Of a DNA stretch of 64,000 bases, positions 10,001-22,000 are shown in pieces; the first letter of the stretch is position 1, and the number at the start of each line of letters is the position of its first letter. Source of the stretch: Trematomus loennbergii (Eukaryota > Chordata > Actinopteri > Perciformes > Nototheniidae); the NCBI GenBank assembly GCA_012861695.1, contig JAAOOA010001123.1:96198-160197 (forward strand), given 5' to 3'. The notes under the pieces were generated by a model. It saw nothing but the letters and a program-made list of their open reading frames with translations, was not told the DNA's origin and ran no database searches. A program made the translations under genes and the position numbers.

Positions 10001-13000
10001 AATACTTCAGCAGAGAGTTTTTATTCAAATATTAAGTTAGATTTTGAAGACTTTTAATGACACTTTCCCAAGTTAGCATTAGCAGAGATGGCAAAAGTAC
10101 ACACATCCTTTACTCAAGTAGAAGTACAGATACTCGTGTTTAAAAATACTACATTAGTAAAAGTAGAAGTACTGGCTAAACTTCTTTACTCAAGTAAAAG
10201 TAAAGAAGTATGGGCTTTGAAATGTACTTAAGTAAAAAGTACCCATAACTAGCAGCTGTTTAAAGAGTACCTGACCTCCCTTTATATTAATAGAACAATA
10301 ATGTCATTGTTAGCTAATGAATGTTTCCATGCTGAACAACGGCAACATGACAACGTTTTCATTGGTCCCTCTTCTTTAGAGAAGACCAGGAAATGATGGA
10401 TACACGGATCGTGTTCAAATCAATAGGCACGCAATGACTCTAAATAATAATGATCACGCCACCAAACACACATTCAAACTAAAGGAACCAGCCTGTTTGG
10501 GAAATGTGAGAAGTAGAAAGTACAGGTATTTGGTTCAACATGTAAGAAGTAGAAAGTACAGGTATTTGTGTTCAACATGTAAGAAGTAGAAAGTACAGGT
10601 ATTTGGTTCAACATGTAAGAAGTAGAAAGTACAGGTATTTGGTTCAACATGTAAGAAGTAGAAAGTACAGGTATTTGTGTTCAACATGTAAGAAGTAGAA
10701 AGTACAGGTATTTGTGTTCAACATGTAAGAAGTAGAAAGTACAGGTATTTGTGTTCAACATGTAAGAAGTAGAAAGTACAGGTATTTGTGTTCAACATGT
10801 AAGAAGTAGAAAGTACAGGTATTTGTGTTCAACATGTAAGAAGTAGAAAGTACAGGTATTTGTGTTCAACATGTAAGAAGTAGAAAGTACAGGTATTTGT
10901 GTTCAACATGTAAGAAGTAGAAAGTACAGGTATTTGTGTTCAACATGTAAGAAGTAGAAAGTACAGGTATTTGTGTTCAACATGTAAGAAGTAGAAAGTA
11001 CAGGTATTTGTGTTCAACATGTAAGAAGTAGAAAGTACAGGTATTTGTGTTCAACATGTAAGAAGTAGAAAGTACAGGTATTTGTGTTCAACATGTAAGA
11101 AGTAGAAAGTACAGGTATTTGTGTTCAACATGTAAGAAGTAGAAAGTACAGGTATTTGGTTCAACATGTAAGAAGTAGAAAGTACAGGTATTTGTGTTCA
11201 ACATGTAAGAAGTAGAAAGTACAGGTATTTGTGTTCAACATGTAAGAAGTAGAAAGTACAGGTATTTGTGTTCAACATGTAAGAAGTAGAAAGTACAGGT
11301 ATTTGTGTTCAACATGTAAGAAGTCAAAGTAAAAATTCGTCAGAAAAATAAGTAGTGGAGTAAAGTACTGATACCAGAAAAATGTACTTTACAGTAACAA
11401 AGTATTTGTACTCCACTACTTCCCACCTCTGAGCATTAGTAATCTCCGAGCTTTGTAGAAAATGTACAGAATTCAACAACGAAAAAAAGCAGTTTGCAAT
11501 GGCTCTTTATCAAGTTTCCTTCTTGCATCCTAGCAGGTACTCACCACCACCGTCCTCCCAGGTTTGGGTGCTTCTTCCGGGGTGGTGTTCTTCGTTACGT
11601 CGGGGGCAGCAGTGGGTCCTGAGGTTGCTCCACCCAGTACTTTATCAACTGCATCCATAGAAATGATGGTGGCTGGGAATGTTTGATCTCCAAGAGCAGC
11701 AGTAGCAAGAGTTTTACCGTCGTCAGCGACAGTGATAGCATCCCAGATACTGGAGAGGGGGAGGCAGCGAGGTCATCTGCATCTGTCACTAAAAACACAA
11801 CGCAATGGCTTTATATCTTAGAAGACAAGTACAAATAATACTGAGTATCAGGTCTAAAAACACCAGACTCAGGGACAGTTTCATCCATTTAAGACTGCTA
11901 AACACCTGAACTTTTGAAAGAACATCCATAACATTAATTCGTTTGCATCTTGCATATATTTATCTAATATATCATATTCCATTTACTTGTATATAGACTC
12001 TTCTTGCACTATTTCTATTTTATTGTATTTACTTGCACTCATTTATCTGTTTTATTTGTTGCACGTCCTATATATATGTTGCACTGTTGGAGGAGCCTGT
12101 GACCTTAGTTTTTCATTGACATATCTACACTGTAGCTACCAGTGGCGTAACACTGTTGTGATTGGCCCGGGTGCAAATATTGTTTTGGGGCCCCCCCCAT
12201 CGCCCCCAACCATAAGCGCACGCTAATGCGCTCACACACGCATGGACACACACAACCACTCATAAGCGCCACATGTAGGCTATCAACAACAGCCTGACCC
12301 GATTACTTGATCCATCCCTCCTCCTCCTAACTTTCTTATAATATAAAATAAACCCCGTTAATGCCGCTCCCCCACAGCCTTTCAAATGAAACCCTCCAGG
12401 ATACAGAATTCATTTAAGGGTTAAAGGTGTTTACTATACGGAAATTAACACAAACTAGAAAACGTATAACATATTGAGTTGATTCAATCCAAAACTACAG
12501 AATAAGAGGCAGATTCCTTCAGGGGTCAATGTCTGTAATTTCACCTGGTTACAAAACTGACAATTTAGATTTGTGGTCCCGTTCCTTACGATATTGATCA
12601 GATGACAATTCTCAAAGTCACTTACCATCGTTGATGACTGTGGTAACAACAGGTGCTTCTGTTGTGCATCCTGACACTTCACCTCACCTGCAAGTAGGGA
12701 AACAGAGAGAGAGGTAATAAAAAACGTTCATCTGATGAATATATTCTCTTCAATTCATGCAAAATGTCAAGTTCTGGTCCGCAAATTAAATATGTAAGCC
12801 CCCTTTATAGAAAAATGATCAAGCTCTGTGAAAGAAAACTGAAACTAGAGATTGAGACCATAAACTCTTCAGAAAATGTTTACGAGGTAATAAATAGAGG
12901 GAGAAGTAGGCAACTTTTCTCATAGACTTCTATACAATATAAGTTCATAAACCAAGAGAGAAGTAGGCTTATTTTCTCAAAGAACTTCTATACAATCTGA

Positions 13001-16000
13001 GATAGTTAATCAAAACAGAAGTAGGCACATTTTCTTATAGATCCAAGATAATAAATAAGAGAGAAGTAGGCTAATTTTCTATAAACGTCTATACAATCTG
13101 AGGTAGTAAATAAAGAGAAGTAGGAAAAAATTTTCATAGATTTCTTTACAATCGAAGATATAAAACAAGAGAGAAGTAGGAACATTTTCTCATAGACTTC
13201 TATACAATGTAAGGTCATAAATCGAGAGAGAATTATGCAAATGTTCTTACAGACTTCTATACAATCTGAGGTAATAAATCAAGAGAGAAGTAGCCGTCGT
13301 AAATCGAGAGAGAAGTAGTACATTTCTCATAGACTTCTGTACAATCTGAGGTAGTAAATCAAGAGAGAGTAGGCTAAATTTCTCATAGACTTCTGTACAA
13401 TCTGAGGTAATAAATCAAGAGAGAAAGTAGCCGTCGTAAATCGAGAGAGAGTAGTAACTTTTCTCATAGACTTCTGTACAATCTGAGGTAGTAAATCAAA
13501 AGAAAGAGAAGTAGGCTAACTTTCTCATAGACTTCTATACAATCTAAGCTAAACATCAAGAAAGAAGTAGGCTAACTTTCTCATAGACTTCTATACAATA
13601 TAAGTTCATAAACCAAGAGAGAAGTTGTAACATTTTCTCATAGACTTCTATACAATCTGAGGTAGTAAATCAAGAGAGAAGTAGGCTAAATTTCTCATAG
13701 ACTTCTATCCAATCTAAGCTAACACATCAAGAGAGAAGTAGACTCGTGTGTTATAGACCTCCTCGATAGTATCTGAGGAAGAGAGAAGTATACACATTTT
13801 TCCATAGACTTCTATACAATATAACTTCTGTGCAACCTTTGCTGGAAGTTAGATAGATTGGAGACCCAGTTTTGTGGCTGTTTTACTATAAGATGTGTGG
13901 TATCTTTGAATTAAAATGACCTTTCTCAGTGAATGAGTTGGAACAGCTTGACCGGTGAACTAAACTGCACGCCTGACCCAGAGAAGCCAGACTCTTTTTA
14001 ATTCATTAGTCACATACGAGCTAATTCTCTCCGTCTGTGGCGCTGTGCAAATAAACATCTCAGGCCAAAAGTTTGTGACCTCCTGACTTCACATCCACTC
14101 CAGGAGAGATCCTGTTCCTGTAATAATCTGGGGATTATGTTTGGGTGGTGTTGAAAACCTTCTGACACAGGAAGGTGGAGAAAAGTAGGAAAGCTTTTCG
14201 GAGTTCAAGTGAGGGGATTCTGGTTATTGAAGGAACGCCATCACTGGGTTAAATAGCCTAAAGTCAAGTGGTAGATTTAATTATGAAGAGTAGATATCCA
14301 TAAAATAGCGTGTGTGTCATAAGACAAGCGTTCAAGGGTTGTTGTAGGTAAGTTAATAAGAATAATATATCACAGAGTCATTAGGCGCTTTCACACCGGA
14401 GTACTTTTCCCATTTAGTTCCGATAGTGCCTGGAATTTTGCGTTCACACCAAAAAGAGAACTTAGTTCATGAGAACTTTACCCCCATTGTTAGTGCCTGC
14501 TAGAGAGGTGGTACTATCCTGGGGAGAAAAAAGTACCAATTTCTGATTGGCTGGGCGAATTGCAAAGCACGCCCCGTAAAACTCTGAAACATTTTGTTAG
14601 CCCCGCGCACCAACGGAGAGAGACTAACTTATGGCAACACAAAAAAAACATGGAGCGGTGGAGTGATGAGGAGGTGTCGGCGTTCTGGCGATTTACTCGG
14701 AAGGCTTCAGTAGAAGCTGCTGGGAGTCCTAGCAGCTTCCATGGGGGCACTAAGTGCTGGGAACTAAATACGGCAAAGTACTTGGTGTGAAAGCGGCTTA
14801 TGTGAAAGGAATCAGAATTTACGGGATTAAATGGCTTAATTTAATAAGTAAAAAAATCACACATTTGTGAGTAAAATCGAAGAGATTCTATGAGATTTAT
14901 GTCACAAATAGCGATAATAAACCCCTTAAAGAAAATGTTTTGTTTAGTGAGTATTTCTCACAAATGTACCACTTTAATCTTACTCGTCATCATGTCTGTT
15001 TGTTTTGTAAAAGAGGAGAAATGTGTGGGTAATTCGGCCGCTTGTAAAATCCTCATGAACGCCTCGATCTGAAGTTATCAGAGAAACAAACTGAGCAAAC
15101 GCTGGGAGAAACTCGGATTTTAAAAGTCAACAAAACTTTATTCAGTGTATTGGGGAGGGAGAAAGAGATGCTAAAAAAAATTCTCCTCTGAAATGTTTTC
15201 TTTTAAAACCATCTGCATAACGTTAAGTAAAAGAGAAATGGCATCCATTACGCTGTCATAAAAAAAAGACATGTATAAATCACAGGATAACAAGGCGTTT
15301 TTATTTCCCGCAGCATAATTTCTCCTCTCCACATGGACGCAAACCAGCGCAGTGTAAACTGTTTAACTTCTAACCCAAACTATTCTGCTATCACAGGAAA
15401 CATGTGTTTCCTGCACCACTATGTTATTTAGTTAAGCTCCAAATCCAGTCATATAAATTAGAGTTTAGGTGGTTTGTGTGCAGTCCTTTAAACGCCACTC
15501 ACTCTGGATTAAGTCCTCTGTGGTGTGTTAGCACATAAAACAAAAAGTATTGGTAACTCTTTTTTTCCAGTAGTACCAGATATGTGATGTTCTGCATGTT
15601 AAAGGTGGGCTAGGTAATTTTGGAGAAACCAGCTAGAGTGCGCTAGAATTTGAAAATACACAGCCGGAGAAAATCGGCCACTTCCTTACAGAGCCCCTCC
15701 TCCAACACACAGGAACGTGCACATGACCAATGAGGGCACGAGATAAGTTTGTGCACAGATGGAAGGCTGACAGGCAGGTAGGCCATCCAGTTATTTTAGC
15801 CGGGCCGGCTCAGATGATTGGTCGTGCTTTTTACAGTATTACGGCTTCCACAGATGATGTTTTTTAATGGATTTTTGTCAAAGCACTTCAGATATTCATT
15901 GCTATCGGGATGTTAAGAGCATTCCATGGAATATAACAAAAAGTGTATCTCGAGCCGGTTTCTCAAACTTACCTACCCCACCTTTAACTGGTGTAAGTGG

Positions 16001-19000
16001 GTATACAAGTTTCACTAATGTTAGACCGTGCTATTAGAGCCTTCATCTAATTGCCTGTTTAAAGAGCTTTAATGTGGAAAGTGTTTAGCCTCCACAGTCG
16101 GTGTAAGTATTTTATTAAGATAGTATATAAGAAAGCTCTTAAAGCACTTGTCCAACCAGTAAAGTATTAAGTGTATTCTGGATGTTTTATAATGTTGGTT
16201 TAACGCCAGTCTCTTAGAAAGCAAGATTCAATTAGGAAACTAAGACTAAAACTACCAAGCGACCACCAAGAGAGGTGGTAAATAAAGGCCTTCTTTTTTG
16301 TAGATAAACACGTTTGAGATGAGGTTTTTTTAATGATCTGTTTAGATGTGAACCACACACAGTTTCCTGCTCAGTCTGTGCAGATTTACACAACCACAAC
16401 ATAGTTTATTTGACATGCTGGAATCTGCTGCAGTCTGATCCAACTGTGCTTCATATTAAAGAAATATGAGGTGCTTAAATAAAGCAGTCTAATCCTTTGG
16501 AGGACGGTCAGGAATTCCACATTTCTGACCGTCGTGGATTATATATCACAGAGACATCATATTTGAACATTATAGCTTGTATTCACACTAGAAATCATTT
16601 TACAAGACTCTTTTGGCACTGATGCACATGAGGGATGAGATCAGTGTTGCAGAGGTGTAATAAAACACTAGAGGACTGGGGGGAGCAGGAAGAGAGATGA
16701 TGAGGTGGAGGGGGAGACAGTTTCATCCTCTTTGTTTATAATGAAGATGTTTTTAAAGCCAGATCGTAGGTTTATATTTACATGACTGACAACCTCCTTC
16801 AACCTCACACACTGACAGACTCACCGAAACTCAGTTCATAAACACACTGACTATGCACGTGAAGTCATGTGACCGTGCTGTCGTTCCTTTAGAGCCCAAC
16901 ATTAGCCACCTTTAGCTTAGCGGTGGTGACGTGAAGTCATGTGACCGTGCTGTAGTTCCTTTATAGCCCAACATTAGCCACCTTTAGCTTAGCGGTGGTG
17001 ACGTGAAGTCATGTGACCGTGCTGTCGTTCCTTTATAGCCCAACATTAGCCACCTTTAGCTTAGCGGTGGTGACGTGAAGTCATGTGACCGTGCTGTAGT
17101 TCCTTTATAGCCCAACATTAGCCACCTTTAGCTTAGCGGTGGTGACGTGAAGTCATGTGACCGTGCTGTAGTTCCTTTATAGCCCAACATTAGCCGCCTT
17201 TAGCTTAGCGGTGGTGACGTGAAGTCATGTGACCGTGCTGTCGTTCCTTTATAGCCCAACATTAGCCGCCTTTAGCTTAGCGGTGATGACGTGAAGTCAT
17301 GTGACCGTGCTGTAGTTCCTTTATAGCCCAACATTAGCCATCTTTAGCTTAGCGGTAGTGAGATTAAGTCATGTGACCGTGCTGTAGTTCCTTTATAGCC
17401 CAACATTAGCCGCCTTTAGCTTAGCGGTGGTGATGTGAAGTCTGTGACCGTGCTGTAGTTCCTTTATAGCCCAACATTAGCCACCTTTAGCTTAGCGGTG
17501 ATGACGTGAAGTCATGTGACCGTGCTGTAGTTCCTTTATAGCCCAACATTAGTTTTTAAAATTCATAAAGTCATTAATATTATCCTGCTGAACAAAACGT
17601 GTAAGTATCATACTGTAGCTACTCCATTCAGATTTAGGGAGGTGCAGAGGGAGGGTATCAGCCCCTCTCCCCCCTGATTAAAGGGGTGCAGTCAGTTTGA
17701 GCAGCTGCAGAATGACATCATGTTCACGGGGGAAAAGCCTCGGCTCTAAATCCTCCATCTGACCTCCACCCAGACTACAGAGACTCTCCCTGGCTGTCAT
17801 AACGAGCCCCACCCTCCTTCTCCAGCTACTCTGCTTCCAGATGTCCACAGCAGACCCTCACATGTCCCATCACCCCTTCCTCCTCACTCCCTACAAGGAG
17901 AAATGTCTCCTCAGCTTAACGCAGGAATTCATAATTCTATCTGGGACGAAGAAATGCAGAGGGAGAAATGAGGCCAATCATTTTAATATAGATTAATCTG
18001 TCAGGGCTTTTTTTTTTTATTATTGTTGAGTCTATAACATTTCCTTACTTTTCATAAACCCAGAGGTTTTCAAAAGGAAAAAGGCAGAAGTATGCTTGGC
18101 ATTTTTACTTGAATTTCTCTTGATTTATTCCAACATGTATACAAAAAGGACCCCTTCCTAATCCCTGACTAAGTGACATATTTTATGGATTTTTCATTTT
18201 AAGCAATGCATAACAAAAAACTGTTCAAAACACCTGATAAACTGAACAATAAATGCAGGAAGTTTGTGAGTTACTCTTATTTTTTCAAGTCGAAGCTTTG
18301 ATACGATTCTCTGTCTGCGTTGTTAGAGACTCATTAAAAGGCACTATTATATTTCTTGGGGTTTTCCCTTTCCTGCAGGTTTTGGTGCATGTAAACGGTC
18401 TGCAGAGGCTAAAATCCTTGTGCAAAATGAACCTGAAAATGAGCAGTAATATTTTGTACATCTATAAAAGTTCCTAAGTTTTAATCGAACAATCTATAAC
18501 TTTTATAAACTACAAACTATCTACAGCCTTTTAAATGTATATTGTGTTGTTATCTAATATAACTAGAGCAAGATACATTTAAAAAACAACAAATTATTCC
18601 GTCCGACATACATGAAGGCGCCCCTGATTTAATCTCTACATAATTGACATCTGGTTGTATTAATAGTGTGGTCTCTTAGCACACCACAAATTATACACGG
18701 TCTGTACAAAGAAACCAAAAGAGTTTGTCACTAAATGCATCCAAAAACAGATCGTAGTACTACAGCTCAATACTTCCCAGTGATCATTATTTTAGTTTCT
18801 GCACAGACGGGTGGTGAACGTTTTCATCCTGACCACGCCCCGTTGTGTTTTTAATCAAAACACTCGATAGTTTTGAAAAACAGAAACTCTAAAAGTAATT
18901 AACAACAGGTTAGGAATGTCATCCGTGCACATCCTCAGACAGGAAGTGGCTGTAAGAGCAGACAGCGTGCAGCGACCTCAAACTGTGGAGGGAACACAGA

Positions 19001-22000
19001 TAACACTCTGCAAAACACACACTGTGGGCACACACTCCTGCAGTGGAAACACACACACTGCTGCAGTGGAAACACACACACACTCCTGCAGGGGAAACAC
19101 ACACTCTTACAGTGGAAACACACAGTGAAACACACACTCTTACAGTGGAAACACACACTCTTACAGTGGAAACACACACTCTTACAGTGGAAACACACAC
19201 TCCTCACACACACTAGTGGAGTGGAAACACACACTCCTGCAGTGGAAACACTCTCCTCACACACACTCCTGCAGTGGAAACACACACTCCTGCAGGGGTA
19301 ACGTAACACACACTCCTGCAGGGGTAACACACACACTCTTACAGTGGAAACACACACCTTCAGTGGAAACACACACACCTTCAGTGGAAACACACACCTT
19401 CAGTGGAAACACACACCTTCAGTGGAAACACACACCTTCAGTGGAAACACACACACCTTCAGTGGAAACACACACCATGCTCCTAAAGTTGTAGAAATGT
19501 TCAATTTAAGAGATACAAAATTCAGAATTTAATAAAGTAGGACTGAATTACACTAGCCCAAATTAAAAGAAATCCAACTTTAAAGGGGCCTTTTATTTCC
19601 CTCTCCTGTGGTGTGTTCTCTAGGTTTTTAGTGCATGTAAATGGTCTGCAAAGGCTAAAATTCACGTGTTCCCTCCAGAGGGAGTTTCTCTCCTGAAACG
19701 CCTCTATTGGACTCCTTCGATTACTTCCAATACACAGTCACATCACTTTGGAACACTTCCATTGGCTAGCGCACCAACACATTGTATGTGATAGGCTGAG
19801 GGGCGGGACAAGAGGTTGACCAATCACAACCGAGCTAACAGCCACATCTCTAAGGCTTTCACATTATCACTATTATTTCTCAGTCTTCCTCTCCCACTTT
19901 GAGCTCCTGAGCTTCAGTCAGAAGCAGATTATTTCAGGCTTAAGGTCTCGATATCTTTTTACAACCTTTTCTCTCACTCTGATGTAGAAACAGCAGCTGG
20001 AGTCGCTCCACGAACATCTGCAGAGGAAAGAGCAGCTGCACGCTCTCTGATCCGCTGACAACATGTTTTGGAAACAGGTTTAAAGTTTCACTGCCTTGCT
20101 GGAACTATTTTAATGAGATAATTAAGGGGTGGATAAAACAATGGGTAGAAGCTGCTATCACTCATGATGCTACCTCCTTTTATTATTTTCTCCTTCTTCA
20201 GCAGGAATACCGTATGTTTAAGATTCATTTTTTGTGTAATTATGAGATCATCTGTGCTGCACGTCAATGACAACAGTAAGTTAGCAGGGCATTGAATCAT
20301 TCATATGAGAAATACGGCTTTAATTGGTCTAACATTTCTAGAATCAATATCAAAAGTCTTCAAAATGCTGACATGGTTAGGAAGATATTTAAAAATCGAG
20401 CAGATTCTAGCCTTTGCAGACCATTTACATGCACACAAACCTATATAAGAAGAAGAGGAGGGATGAAACCCTCTCTTAATGGTCACACATGCAGAGCACA
20501 CAGTGACATGTGTTCTCTGCTTTTAACCCATCCTAGCACCAGGAGTCTAGTACTAGGAGCAGTGGGCAGCTATTGTACAGCGCCCGGGGAGCAATGGAGT
20601 GAGGGGGAAGGGGGATGTCCGGTGCTCAAGGGCACCACGGCAGGGCAGGAGGTGAACTGGGACCTCTCCAAGTAGCAGTCCACACTCTATATTTAGGTCT
20701 GGTCGGGAACTTGAACCGGCGACCCTACGGCTCCCAGTCCAAGCCCCTACTGACTGAGCCACTGCCCTAAAGGACAGGAAAGGACAAACCACTAAAAGCG
20801 TAATAGGGCCTCTTTGACAAAATGACCCCATCAGTGGTGAAAACAAATGTTTAGTGGACAAAATAGCTGCAGTGCTCGTACAATTTCAAATATCAGTATA
20901 GCCATTAGTCACTTACACACAAAAACAACCAAAGACCTGCAGAAAACACGCTGTTATTGATGCAAACACACACGCGCAGTACAAATGAGTCCAGCCCCAG
21001 GACCCTGTGCAGAAGGTCAGTCTTGTGTTTTAAATTAGGAAGTATAAGGCTGGGCTCCAGCGAGCAAACATTAATTACCAGGAGCAATTACGCTGGCAGT
21101 CCAAAGGCCTCGGCTAAGGCTCATTACGGGCTTTTATTCGCAGAGTAAACATGCAAACCCCTCCATAAAGACACAGCGTTTACTACGCTTTGTGTTTGGC
21201 TTCACATCAGCCTAACCTCGGATCAGACAGTGCGAGGAGGATCACTGGAGTTCAGTTTGGCGTGAAGAACAAAAAGAGGACACAACAAGGCGCCTTCCAA
21301 CTTCTTGCTTTGGAGGTCACACTAAAATCTCATTAACTAGCAGCGATATATATATGTGGAGTTTCTCGAAGCCTTGTCCTGCCAAATTTGCTGGGCTGAA
21401 AATGAAGGAGAAACAGGAGGAGAGGTTTTATTTTCCCCTTGCTGGTAAAAAGCAAACAGCTGTAAAATTGCAGCAGGGTGCCGGGGGAACGAGGAACAAC
21501 AAGCTGCTGTAATTGGGAAAGGACGATCTGAACAAGGCGCCTGCTTTTCATTAGGATTGTTTTACAGAGTAAATATTGTTGCTAGATGATCGACTCGTCC
21601 AACTTTCTCTATTTTCCTGGACAATCATTTAGTTAGTGTGTTTGTTTTTCTCATCGGTAATATGTTTTTCTTTTGGAAGAAGAAAAAACACTTAGAAAGT
21701 TATTTTGCTATCGTGGTTGTTAAGCAGACAAGGAGGTATTTTTTAGGTTATTTTGCAAACATTTAAGGCCCAATTTACCAGAGATTTCAAATGGTGGGGA
21801 TATACGGTGGGAGAGAAGTGCAAACACGGTCACAAAACATTTCCATCAGGAGAAACGGAGGCCAGGGGACACTAAAGAGCGACGCACACAGCTGGGAGAC
21901 CAGGGGACACTAAAGAGCGACGCACACAGCTGGGAGACCAGGGGACACTAAAGAGTGAGGCACACAGCTGGGAGACCAGGGGACACTAAAAAGTGACGCA

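Noticed and set aside
18919..19393. Cysteine/valine-rich minus-strand frames, as possible keratin-associated-like proteins
   Set aside because: They arise from the 21-bp GTGTTTCCACTG-type repeat and have no conserved ends.
20540..20762. Assignment to a named SINE or LINE family
   Set aside because: The sequence is familiar from fish genomes, but I cannot name the family with confidence without a library search.
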